In this document: positions 10,391 through 19,805 of the stretch, piece after piece
How the letters are laid out: every line of letters begins with the position of its first letter
Position numbering within the stretch: position 1 is the stretch's first letter
NCBI GenBank assembly: GCA_033063855.1
Contig: CP093829.1
Span: forward strand, 12,431,537-12,495,536
Origin: Smittia aterrima
Taxonomy: Eukaryota; Arthropoda; Insecta; Diptera; Chironomidae
DNA: 64,000 bases
Direction: 5' to 3'
Notes under the pieces: model-generated
The model's input: the letters and a program-made list of their open reading frames with translations, nothing else
What the model was told of the DNA's origin: nothing
Databases searched by the model: none
Program-made: the position numbers and the translations under genes

Positions 10391-11539
10391 TTAGTGATGT
10401 GTTCCGCTTTCATAAATTGGAGTTTCCCATTTCGTGTGAACATTCGGTGTAAGGTTTGTGATCTGCACATGGATTGCTTGATGCTTCTCGTACTTTGGCG
10501 GAATGGCACAAATACGATAAGAAACTTCGTCACCAGCTTGTGGAATATATTCGCCTATAAATAAAAAAAATGTGAACAAAAAATATTTCGACTCGGACGA
10601 TTTTCGATAACATTATGAAGCCCAAATGATGCGATATTCACCTTCAATACTGAAAAATCAACAATTTAAATGATATTTTAGGGAAATTTCAAAACGCAAG
10701 CTTACTCAGAAATATGAACGAAGATGTCTTCTCCTCCTTCGACTGGTGTTATGAAGCCGTGTCCTTTGCTGCGTGAAAAGCTCTTGACTTTACCGATTAT
10801 CAACGGATTCCGCATTGCACGATCCGAGCTGTTTTAATGAGAAGAGGGATTCGTTATGTTTTGCATCATAACACAAATTATCGGAATTTCTTCTGTTTAC
10901 AACGTCATGTTGAATAAATTGAACTTCTTTTTTTTTATCGTATTTAAGCTATTTCACAATGTGTGAATGTGTGTTGCGATATCTATTTACGGAGCTCGAA
11001 GTGTGCGAATCTTTTTGTTCCCAGATCAAATTGATCTTCTTATTGCAACTCGACACGAAAAACAATTGAAAGAGAGCTAAAAAAAACTGAATTGTTCTCA
11101 ATGATAAACAAAGTTGCTGCAATAGTAACAGTTAAACAAAAGAAACATCCGTAAAATTATGGTTTTGTAAGCCTCGTTTTAAACCTCTCAAAGGAGGAGA
11201 TTGATCCAAACACGGCTGTTCATAATTGATTGAGTATTGATTACGAATGAACTTGGCACGGTCTGCTTTAAGAGAGACGGAATTGAAGAAGATAAAACGC
11301 CGGTCGAATCTCAATTAACCTTCAATGATATTTCGACTGCAATGCGACGCATTCCTTTCGCTATGCAGAAAATCTTAAGAGCGATTACCACTTATTAACA
11401 CTTACGTTGACGCCGTTCTTGTGCGACGAGTGATTATCGGCGATGGCATCAACAAATGACCACCAGGACTTGAAGGTAATCCACAATTCTTTTGAGGTGT
11501 GTGCAGATTGTTATCACTTCCTTTCTGATTGTCTGACAT
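10391..11539 (-). CDS. CARHSP1: CARHSP1-type cold-shock domain protein
   Basis: Four exons, 11406-11539, 10706-10828, 10642-10649 and 10391-10554, give 142 aa in frame. The N-terminal part holds the Ser/Pro/Arg segment (SPIITRRTRTAST) typical of calcium-regulated heat-stable protein, a phosphorylated region in mammals. The cold-shock domain follows: GKVKSFSRSKGHGFITP (RNP-1-like) and EDIFVHISDIEGEY (RNP-2-like), then GDEVSYRICAIPPK. Such proteins bind RNA and affect mRNA stability in the cytoplasm and P-bodies. The third exon is only 8 nt (TATTGAAG) and is required to rebuild DIEGEY in frame. SWI5 lies just upstream on the same strand, 124 nt from this start codon. Identification is strong from the order of motifs and length (human 147 aa). 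Confidence 0.92.
10642..10649 (-). other. CARHSP1: 8-nt coding microexon of CARHSP1
   Basis: On the minus strand TTTTTCAG precedes TATTGAAG, which is followed by GTGAAT. It supplies the last base of Asp, then Ile, Glu and the first base of Gly in the family-invariant SDIEGEY. Skipping it would shift the frame. Confidence 0.85.
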
Positions 11540-11663
11540 GTTGATTAGGCTTCCGAAACTTTATTTTAAACTTTAAATTAAATTCAAGACTCTCGGTTTT
11601 TGTTTCCGCGTAGATTGTGGGAAGATTCGGATGTTTCGGGACGTGAAGGGTTCGTTCAAAGAT

Positions 11664-11909
11664 TTATTCGTCAAAATTTAAATTCATTCTTTTACACAAA
11701 CCACCAGTCGATATTCCTTGTAGCTCAGCAAGAGCTCCTAAAATGATCTGAGCATAATCTTTCGTATCGTTATAATTGTGAAGCAAATCGATCCTTTTGA
11801 GTTTCTGATCTTCTTCACTTGAATTGAATTTTGCAATTTCCCTGTCAATGTCATGAATTTCCTTGATTAGTTTCTCAGTTTCACTTTCATTATTCATGTC
11901 AGACAACAC
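11664..11909 (-). CDS. SWI5: DNA recombination protein SWI5 homolog
   Basis: Single exon, 81 aa. The C-terminal signature RIDLLHNYNDTKDYAQIILG, LAELQGIST and a final LNFDE match Swi5/Sae3, whose conserved end is LLHEYNEIKD..Q.LLGKLA..RGVTT..LY..F.L. The N-terminal half (ETEKLIKEIHDIDREIAKF) is a short coiled coil. Swi5 pairs with Sfr1/MEI5 to support Rad51/Dmc1 strand exchange in the nucleus. It starts 427 nt from the divergent importin gene, so they may share a promoter region, and its 3' end is nearly on top of the CARHSP1 promoter. No intron or upstream exon is needed. Confidence 0.85.
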   Translation of the reverse strand: MLSDMNNESETEKLIKEIHDIDREIAKFNSSEEDQKLKRIDLLHNYNDTKDYAQIILGALAELQGISTGGLCKRMNLNFDE

Positions 11910-12336
11910 TTTATTACTTTGTTACTTCGTCCAGCAGTTCATTAAATTAGTTTCAACTTATACGAACGTAGTTTTTGAATGGGAGCGATAGAAAGTATAT
12001 GTTCAATCCCCTTTTTTTTTTAAAAGGGGACACTTGAAGGTGACATCATTTCTTAATGGTTCTCGGGGGGTAAAAGCTATAATTGCATGAAAAATCCGTG
12101 AAATAAATCCTTGAGAAACTAACGTCATAATAGATAATGTGAGTCATTCTTGAAATTTGACACTTCTTAAAATTATCTGCTATTAGAGCATGCAGTAACG
12201 GTTGAAAAATTTACGCAAGAAGTGAAAAACGTTTTGAGAACTAAATATTTCGCAGAACTTTTTTCATCGATTTTTTTCCATCATCGATTGCATGTGATCC
12301 TCATAAATCTTTGTTCGTTTTAGATTTGTTTGTAAA
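11910..12336. promoter_or_regulatory. Divergent intergenic region SWI5 / importin alpha
   Basis: 427 nt between two divergent start codons. A T-rich run followed by AAAAGGGG (about 12011-12029) is visible, but no TATA box stands out for either gene. It probably contains both 5' UTRs. Confidence 0.45.
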
Positions 12337-14110
12337 ATGAACACTTCACGCAATGCTGCGCGTTATAAAAACGCTGGACTTGACAGTGCTGAATTGAGAC
12401 GAAGACGTGAGGAAGAAGGGATTCAATTAAGAAAACAGAAAAGAGAGCAACAACTCATCAAACGTCGTAATCTCAATACGCAAGTTGACGAGCAGGATGA
12501 CGATGATAACCACGAGATGGGTATGCTCCCCGACCGTCAACCCGAAGGAATGATGGAAATTCCTAATCAAAATTCAGTCATTCGACCTGAAACAGTTGAA
12601 TATTTGTACAGCAAGAACGTCTTTGATCAGCTCGCTGCCACACAAAAGTTCCGAAAGCTGCTGTCTAAGGAGCCAAATCCACCTATTGATGAGGTGATTC
12701 AAACAGGGATTGTGCCTAGATTCGTTGAACTCTTGCAGAACCACGAGAACGCGACACTGCAATTTGAGGCAGCATGGGCATTGACAAATATCGCTTCTGG
12801 AACTTCACAACAAACACAAATCGTGTTGGAAGCTAAGGCGATTCCAGTTTTTGTACAGTTGCTCGAAACAAGTCAGAACAATGATGTACAAGAACAAGTT
12901 GTATGGGCTTTAGGCAATATTGCAGGAGACTCTGCATCGTGTCGAGACGAAGTGCTAGATGCAGGAATTCTTCCGCCTTTGTTAAAACTTCTCGAAACCT
13001 CAAATCGTATGAACATGTGCCGCAATGGTGTTTGGACCCTTTCGAATCTTTGTCGTGGCAAAAGTCCTCCACCCGACTTCCAGAAAGTATCAAAATGTTT
13101 ACCAATTCTTGCTCGTTTCATTTACCACGAAGACAACGAGGTTCTGAGCGACGCTTGCTGGGCTTTGAGCTACCTTAGTGATGGACCCAATAATAAAATT
13201 CAAGCTGTTATCGATGCGGGTGTTTGCCGACGATTAGTCGAACTTCTCGGGTAAGTAATTAAAACTGACTCTTTAAAACTCGATTTCATAATTTTTTCCT
13301 TTATAGATATCGTCAATGCAATAATGTTATTTCGGCAGCTCTTCGTGCTGTTGGGAACATCGTTACAGGTGATGATGCACAGACGCAAATCGTTCTTAAC
13401 TGCAATGCTCTACCAGCGTTGTATCAATTGCTTAATGCCGAAAAAGACACGATCGTTAAAGAAGCTTGTTGGACAATTTCCAACATTGCCGCCGGGAACA
13501 TGCAACAGATTCAAGCCATCATCGATGCCAACATTTTTCCTCTGCTTATTCATATTTTGCGAGTAGCAGAATATAAGACACGCAAGGAAGCAGCATGGGC
13601 GGTTACGAACTCAACAAGTGGTGGTACCGCCGAGCAGATTCGTTTCCTCGTTGGAGTTGGTTGTATTCCTCCAATGTGCGAATTGTTAACGGTAAGCTGT
13701 GCATTGCTTTTTATTGAATGTAAATTTAATTGTTCTTTATTTATTAGGTCATGGATGCCAATATTGTGCAAGTTGCACTCAATGGATTGGAAAATATTTT
13801 GAAGTCGGGCGAGCAAAGTTGTCAAAAGCCTAATCCGTATGCAGTGCTTATCGAAGAATGTTACGGTAAGATCATGATTCTCTTTGTTTATCTCATGTTT
13901 GTCTACATTATCGATATTTTAGGTCTTGATAAAATTGAGTTCCTGCAGACTCATGAGAAGACCGAGATCTACGAACGGGCCTACAGCATTCTTCAGGAAT
14001 ATTACGGAAATGACGAGGAAGATGCTGGCCTCGCTCCATCGACACAAAACAATGAGTTTCAATTCACGAATCAAACAGTTTCTGGACAAGATACTGGATT
14101 TCAATTTTAA
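12337..14110 (+). CDS. Kap-alpha1: Importin subunit alpha, alpha-1 subfamily (KPNA1/5/6)
   Basis: Four exons, 12337-13250, 13307-13691, 13748-13865 and 13923-14110, give 534 aa. The N-terminal importin-beta-binding helix (RRRREEEGIQLRKQKREQQL, about residues 21-40) is followed by armadillo repeats with the NLS-pocket Trp/Asn array: AWALTNIASG, VWALGNIAGDS, VWTLSNLCRGKSPPP, CWALSYLSDGPN, ALRAVGNIVTG, CWTISNIAAG and AWAVTNSTSGG. The acidic C-terminal tail (YYGNDEEDAG) precedes the CAS-binding end. It carries NLS cargo into the nucleus with importin beta. The N-terminal wording places it in the KPNA1/5/6 group. Introns are 55-57 nt. No anomaly seen. Confidence 0.95.
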
Positions 14111-14465
14111 TTCACAGTTTACTCATGAACTAACGAATCATCTCTCAAAGTGACTGTGAAAACCGAATGCGATGAAAATATGGAAAATGCACGACTTTTT
14201 CGGAATATCTAACACGAAGGGATATTTGAATGAGAGATAGCGAAAGTTAAACTTTCAAGCCTAAAAAATTAATGGAAATTTTCTTATCGGCAATTTGATT
14301 TTGTGAAAATACGACAGTAATTTGTAACTTTCTTTCTTTATTATTAAAACCTTATATTTGATAAATCTTGCGCCAACTATTTGATTGATTTCATCGCAGT
14401 ATGGAAAGTTTTGGGGCGAAAATCGAGAAACATTAAACATTTCATAATGAAAACAAATGAATTTT
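14111..14465. other. Convergent 3' region
   Basis: 355 nt between the importin and torsin-interacting protein stop codons; expected to hold the two 3' UTRs. AT-rich, no other feature seen. Confidence 0.5.
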
Positions 14466-15474
14466 TTATCGGTTCTCTAAAGGATGAAGAAAGAAAGTTT
14501 GATCTACCATCCGTGTGATAAGTGGGTTACGAATATTATCTTCGAGTGATTCCCAACGTTGATTCAGAAAATTTGTGATGTATTCCACAGGTTTTGTATT
14601 CACAGGTGGACTTTGAGGAACTCGAATCGTGAGAAAGATGACTGAGGCCGCATTTAAAGGATTATAAGTGTCTAAAATTGGAAATACGTGAATAAGAATC
14701 AAACATTTGGTTAAAACAGTTTAAGCTTACCGCAAAACGCGTGAAGCGACTTTACAGTTGAATAAGAAGCATCTTCAATATTTCTTAGGATCATTATGTG
14801 TCTTTTCGAGAGCTCTTCTTTATAGTCTTCGACCATCTTATTGCCTAATTGCGCATTAGTAAGACTGAGAGGATCCTGCGACTGATTCATGCACTGCTTT
14901 GCCACTTTGATCACTTCTTGCATAAAATTTTCTATTAGATTCTCGTCAGTTGAGAAAAGGGAAAACACTGAAAGTTCCGGAGGTTCCTCGTTGACAGTTC
15001 CTTCGACACCGACTTTTAATGACTTGAACAGCTTCTTGTCTTGATTAGGGAATTGCTTATTCATATTAATAAACTTAGAGCAGTCTATTTTGCTTGACGA
15101 TGGATTATTTCCTTTATCAGATTTGCTGGTACAGAGAACAGCAACGACAATAATAACTATCGCTATCATATAAATCATGTAATTGTGTTTCGTAGACTGT
15201 GTCTCTGGAGCAGGAGTTTTGTATCTGAATGGCGCTGGTGAAGCTCTAAGAGGTACAGTTTCTTCATCGATGAGATCGTCATCATCGCTGTTGATAGCTG
15301 ATGTGCGTTTTGGAGTCTGTTCTATGTTAGTTGACTTTCTTCGTTTGATAATTTTCGTATTAATGGGCTAAAATTGCAAATACGTAGATAAGGACCAAAC
15401 ATTTGGTTTAAACAGATTGATCTTACCTTCTCTGGAGAAGAATTTGTACCGCTGCTATCTAATTTTGCTGACAT
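14466..15474 (-). CDS. Torip: Torsin-1A-interacting protein (LAP1/LULL1-type)
   Basis: Three exons, 15427-15474, 14731-15367 and 14466-14671, give 296 aa. A nucleocytoplasmic N-terminus rich in Lys/Arg and Asp is followed by one membrane helix (MIYMIAIVIIVVAVLC, about 80-95) and a lumenal domain. That domain has LSVFSLFSTDENLIENF, PLSLTNAQLGNKMVEDYKEE, RHIMILRNIEDA, LHAFCDTYNPLNAASVIFL and a closing NPLITRMVDQTFFL. This is the catalytically dead AAA-like fold that activates torsin ATPases at the nuclear envelope and ER. The Arg of LITRM is where LAP1/LULL1 carry the activating Arg finger. The gene is divergent from RhoGDI. Length is shorter than vertebrate LAP1 but close to fly Torip in layout. 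Confidence 0.85.
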
Positions 15475-15900
15475 TTCTAAATTTCTCAAAAATATTTCAG
15501 ATTATTTTATTTTTCTTTATCGAAAGTAAACACACAGACTTTCACTGTACTTTTATTATAAGTTCGAAATATTCGTTAGAAGTTTTAACGATTCGAACTT
15601 TTTTAAATTATCGTAAAACATATTTCGGAAACGAATCGTTGGTCACGGTATTTATCACTTTTTTGTGTCTCTTAGTCAAATATTTATCGTACATTGGGTA
15701 TTCTAAGTTGCTCTTAATTTCCTGTGTTGTTGAAGTTCGGAGTTTATTTGTCAATGTGAGTAAAAGATGTAGAAATATCCAAAAATATATTTCACCGGAG
15801 AAACAACAACAAGTCGAGTCGACAAAGAAATTCTCAAATGTTATCGCGGAATGAATCATCATTACACAAACATTTTTACCTTTCAGATAATCGGTTAAAG
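15475..15900. promoter_or_regulatory. Divergent region Torip / RhoGDI with RhoGDI 5' UTR
   Basis: 426 nt between divergent start codons. TTTCAG at about 15882-15887 looks like the acceptor of a 5' UTR intron just before the RhoGDI start. No clear TATA box. Confidence 0.45.
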
Positions 15901-16488
15901 ATGTCTACAGAGCAAGAAAATTTCACGGAGGAGCAAGAAATCGACGAAAACTACAAAGCTCCGCCTCAGAAGACAATCGAGGAGCTGTTGAAGCTTGATA
16001 ATGAAGACGAGAGCTTGAGAAAATATAAGGAAGCACTTCTGGGCTCACAGGCTGAAAAAATTATCGTTGATCCTAACAATCCAAAGGATGTGATTGTAAA
16101 GCGTTTAGCTTTAGTCGTTGCTGATCGTCCTGATATGGTTTTGGAGCTTGATGGAGATCTCACTCAACTGAAGAAGCAAACCTTTGCTATTAAGGAAGGA
16201 ATCCAGTACAAGATTAGAATTGAGTTCTACGTTCAACGCGAGATCGTTCATGGTTTGAAATATGTTCAAAAAACTTCGAGAATGGGTGTTCCTGTCGATA
16301 AAATGACTCACATGGTAGGCTCTTACCCACCAAAGGCCGAAGTCCAGAGTTTCACAACGAACTTTGAAGAAGCACCGTCTGGTATGCTTGCGCGCGGTGA
16401 ATACTCTGTTTCCTCGCTCTTCACAGATGACGACAAAAGTGAACATTTGAAGTGGGAATGGTCGTTGAAGGTCGAGAAAGACTGGTAA
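15901..16488 (+). CDS. RhoGDI: Rho GDP-dissociation inhibitor
   Basis: Single coding exon of 195 aa. The N-terminal regulatory arm (YKAPPQKTIEELLKLDNEDE) binds the GTPase switches. The immunoglobulin-like domain follows, with KRLALVVADRPDMVLELDGDL, IKEGIQYKIRIEFYVQREIVHGLKYVQ, VDKMTHMVGSYPPK and SGMLARGEYSVSSLFTDDDK, ending WEWSLKVEKDW. These are the standard RhoGDI strands, including the prenyl pocket. It keeps Rho, Rac and Cdc42 soluble in the cytosol and off membranes. The Met at 15901 was chosen because it gives the family's normal length; an upstream in-frame ATG (15838) lies before a likely splice acceptor and would add non-conserved residues. Confidence 0.95.
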   Translation: MSTEQENFTEEQEIDENYKAPPQKTIEELLKLDNEDESLRKYKEALLGSQAEKIIVDPNNPKDVIVKRLALVVADRPDMVLELDGDLTQLKKQTFAIKEGIQYKIRIEFYVQREIVHGLKYVQKTSRMGVPVDKMTHMVGSYPPKAEVQSFTTNFEEAPSGMLARGEYSVSSLFTDDDKSEHLKWEWSLKVEKDW

Positions 16489-17940
16489 AATCAATCTTCT
16501 ATGCTTTCCGTTATCGTCTCACCGCCTTTATCTTATCACTTACTCGATAACTAATTTTACATTTATTCTTTTGAAGGAAGGACAAGAAATAACTGACCAT
16601 CTTGTAGCACTGCACGTTTTACAACCCTTTCACTTTCAAACTTACTTATCAGTTGCCGCTTACCAGTTGAATGATTAATTTTGCATTGTAATTTAAGTTT
16701 AATTTCGATTATGAGCGTTTTGCTCCTGCTAAAAATGTTTCTATTCAAAAAAAAAAAAAGAGTTGTGAATGCATTTCAACATTTTATGCTTTTTTGCCGT
16801 GTCATATTTTGTCACCTAATCATCAAGCTTGTGTCGATGTACTTCGTCGCTTCGCTTGAAGAGCTGCATGAAAATATAATCAAAATAAATTACTAATTGA
16901 TATGATTAATCAATTAACACAAACATTATTCATTGCACATAAATAACGTTTTCATCATCACTTGAGTTTCACGTTTCTTTAGTAAAAATTCATCAGGAGA
17001 GAAAAGTTTGTGTTATTTAAATAAGATTGAAAAGTATTAGAGAAGAAAAGTTGATAAAGTTATTTTCAAAGGAAAAATCGCCAATCAAGCGAAAATTTTC
17101 CAGATGAGAAAAGAAAACCCTGTTTACACGATCCTAACGCTCAATTTATCGCCTGAATAGTTTAACGATTATAAACATTCGATTAGCAAGATTACAAAGA
17201 AAAACGAGGGGAAAAGTTAAACAATTTCGTTTCAGAGAAGAAAATATTTACGAAGGCTGATAACAAGAAACAATGTTTTCTTTCTTGGCCAGAAAAAGCG
17301 AAAAAAATTTAGGAATAGCTTTGACGATCAGGAATGTTTTACAATCAGCAATTATGTATCACGAGATTGGCCTTTGAATGTCTGTAGAATTTCTCTTAAA
17401 GCAGAAGAGTTTGTTATTAAGACCAGCTAGAAAAGCTCAAACTACTCTCAACGCCAAAAGAAACGACTTCTCCAATTGATGTTTCCTAACACGGAAAACG
17501 TTTTTCGTGCAGAGCGTTGATTAAATCAAAACCATAAACAATCTTATTTAATCGGACTGAGAAAATTGGCGAATGATTTGAGAACAAACATTTTTCGAGA
17601 TGCCAAAAGAAAAATTTGCGCTTCATAATGAAAATTCATGTAAAATTTAAATGAATAAAATAAAATTGTGCTGTTCTCCTAACAACTTTCTCTTTTTTTT
17701 ATTTGAATAATCATCATTCGGATTGCAATCTTTTGTGTTTTATTTTGATTTACAATCTTAAAATGAAAAGTTTAGTGAATATGTTATTAGAGAGCAACGC
17801 ATGAGTGATTTCGATAACATCGGTCAGTCCTATTTAGATAAAAAAAAATCGGCGATGAGTTGATACTGCACTTTAAAAGCTGCTGCAACCCATTTCTCGA
17901 CGTTATTACAGAAAAATTTTATTTAAATTTTAAAATGAGC
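16489..17940. other. Intergenic upstream of amylase
   Basis: About 1.45 kb, AT-rich, containing the RhoGDI 3' UTR and the upstream region of the amylase gene. No repeat or coding exon is convincing; short open frames at 16563-16896 are low-complexity. Confidence 0.4.
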
Positions 17941-17959
17941 CGACATCACTGATACTGCG

Positions 17960-18016
17960 CGAGTATAAAAGTCTTTGCGAAACTGTATCAAACAACAGTT
18001 TTGTTCGCAAATCAAA
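17960..18016 (+). promoter_or_regulatory. TATA promoter of alpha-amylase
   Basis: GAGTATAAAAG (TATA core 17964-17969) lies about 50 nt before the start codon. A plausible initiator (AACTGTATCAAAC) follows at about 17980-17993, giving a very short leader, as in other fly amylase genes. Confidence 0.75.
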
Positions 18017-19504
18017 ATGAAGTTGCTGTCGATATTTGCGCTTGTTGGGTTTGTTGCTGTTTCAAATTCTCAGTTTGCCACAAATCAATGGGCTGGAAGA
18101 AGTGGAATAGTTCATTTATTTGAATGGAAATGGGCTGATATTGCAGCCGAGTGTGAAAATTTCCTTGCCCCAAATGGTTACGCGGGAGTTCAAGTATCAC
18201 CTCCAAATGAAAACGCAGTCGTTGCCGGCCGTCCATGGTGGGAACGTTATCAGCCAATGTCATACATTCTCTCAACTCGGTCAGGTAACCGTGCTGCCTT
18301 CACTGACATGTCGAGACGTTGCAATGCTGTTGGAATCAGAATTTACGTCGATGCTGTTATCAGTCACATGAGTGCAACTAGTGGAACTGGAACAGGAGGA
18401 TCACAAGGCAACGTGGGCTCCTTGAGCTTTCCTGCAGTGCCATATGGATCAGGAGACTTCAATCCCAATTGCGGAATCAACGATTACAACAACAGGGAAC
18501 AAGTTCGCAATTGCTGGTTGGTCGGTTTACCTGATTTGAATCAAGGATCCGAATGGGTTCGAACCAAAATCGTTGATTTCTTTAATGACTTGATTAGTTT
18601 GGGAGTAGCCGGGTTCCGTGTTGATGCCGTGAAGCACATGTGGCCTGGAGATTTGCAAATTATTTATGGAAGACTTAACAACTTAAACACAGCTTATGGA
18701 TTCGCCGCTAACTCTCGTGCCTTTATCACTCAAGAAGTTATCGATTTAGGTGGTGAAACTATCAAGAAAGACGAATATACTCATCTTGGTACAGTTACTG
18801 AATTCCGCTTCTCAGCTGAGATCGGAAGAGCTTTCCGTGGAGGAAATCCATTGAAACGGTTGGTAAACTTCGGACCAGAGTGGGGATTCTTGCCTTCAAA
18901 CTTGGGACTCACTTTCGTTGATAATCATGACAACCAACGTGGTCATGGAGGAGGCGGCGAAAATGTTTTAACTTATAAACAAGCTAAGCAATACAAGATG
19001 GCAACAGCTTTCCATCTTGCATGGCCTTATGGCATTCCCCGTATCATGAGCTCTTTCGCTTTCAATGATGAAAATCAGGGTCCACCTGCTGATGGGAACG
19101 GCAACCTTATCTCACCATCTTTCAACGCTGACGGTTCTTGCGGAAATGGTTGGGTCTGCGAGCATCGCTGGAGACAAATTTACAATATGATTGGTTTCAG
19201 AAATGCAGTTGGAAGTGCTGCTATTGCCAATTGGTGGGATAACGCTGGCAATCAAATTGCTTTCTCACGTGGCAGCTACGGTTTCATTGCTTTCAATGGG
19301 GAAAACTTTGCTTTAAATCAGAACTTGGCTACTGGTCTTCCTGTTGGAAATTACTGCGACCTTGCTTCTGGTGTGAGAAGTGAATCCTCGTGTACTGGAA
19401 CAATCATCAACGTAGGTGCTGATGGACGTGCCAACATCAATATTGCAGCTAATGCTGTCGACGGATTTGTTGCTATTCATATTAACGCAAAAATTTTAAA
19501 CTAA
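18017..19504 (+). CDS. Amy: Alpha-amylase (GH13, animal type)
   Basis: Intronless gene of 495 aa. The signal peptide (about 1-18, ending VAVSNS) leads to mature QFATNQWAGRSGIVHLFEWKW, the animal amylase start. GH13 conserved regions are all present: DAVISHM, GFRVDAVKHM with the nucleophile Asp203, the acid Glu240 in ITQEVID, and Asp305 in FVDNHDNQRGH. The Arg in IPRIMSS and the Arg before Asp203 match the chloride-binding set of animal amylases. Domain C ends ANAVDGFVAIHIN. Cys residues pair as in insect amylases. The enzyme hydrolyses internal alpha-1,4 bonds of starch and glycogen in the gut. Start at 18017 chosen for the signal peptide and TATA spacing; an upstream in-frame extension (17975) is leader. 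Lack of introns is common in fly Amy genes. Confidence 0.96.
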   Translation: MKLLSIFALVGFVAVSNSQFATNQWAGRSGIVHLFEWKWADIAAECENFLAPNGYAGVQVSPPNENAVVAGRPWWERYQPMSYILSTRSGNRAAFTDMSRRCNAVGIRIYVDAVISHMSATSGTGTGGSQGNVGSLSFPAVPYGSGDFNPNCGINDYNNREQVRNCWLVGLPDLNQGSEWVRTKIVDFFNDLISLGVAGFRVDAVKHMWPGDLQIIYGRLNNLNTAYGFAANSRAFITQEVIDLGGETIKKDEYTHLGTVTEFRFSAEIGRAFRGGNPLKRLVNFGPEWGFLPSNLGLTFVDNHDNQRGHGGGGENVLTYKQAKQYKMATAFHLAWPYGIPRIMSSFAFNDENQGPPADGNGNLISPSFNADGSCGNGWVCEHRWRQIYNMIGFRNAVGSAAIANWWDNAGNQIAFSRGSYGFIAFNGENFALNQNLATGLPVGNYCDLASGVRSESSCTGTIINVGADGRANINIAANAVDGFVAIHINAKILN

Positions 19505-19805
19505 AAAAAAAATATTCCCGCGGAAATTTTGATTGTCGAATATTGCGAAATCATTTTCGACTGGCATAGATACCTAAACATAGAGAACACATTTGGTTTC
19601 AATCAAATATCAATTATTAAACGGAATAAATCTGTTTATCTAAAAAAAAGTCTTATACAAAAACAATGAAAATATTCAGCAAAGGCTTTCACAAAAATAA
19701 ATAACGCAACACAAATATTTTCGCTTCTGCTTAATAAGCAGTGACAATCTTGTTTAATTTATCGTGGTTCTCAACAAGTTGCCGCACGCTAAATCAAAAG
19801 GTAAA

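Noticed and set aside
15838..15900. Longer N-terminus for RhoGDI
   Set aside because: Lies before a likely UTR splice acceptor and adds residues not found in the family; start placed at 15901.
19764..19805. Longer N-terminus for EFL1
   Set aside because: The frame is open only from a GTG; the first ATG is at 19806.
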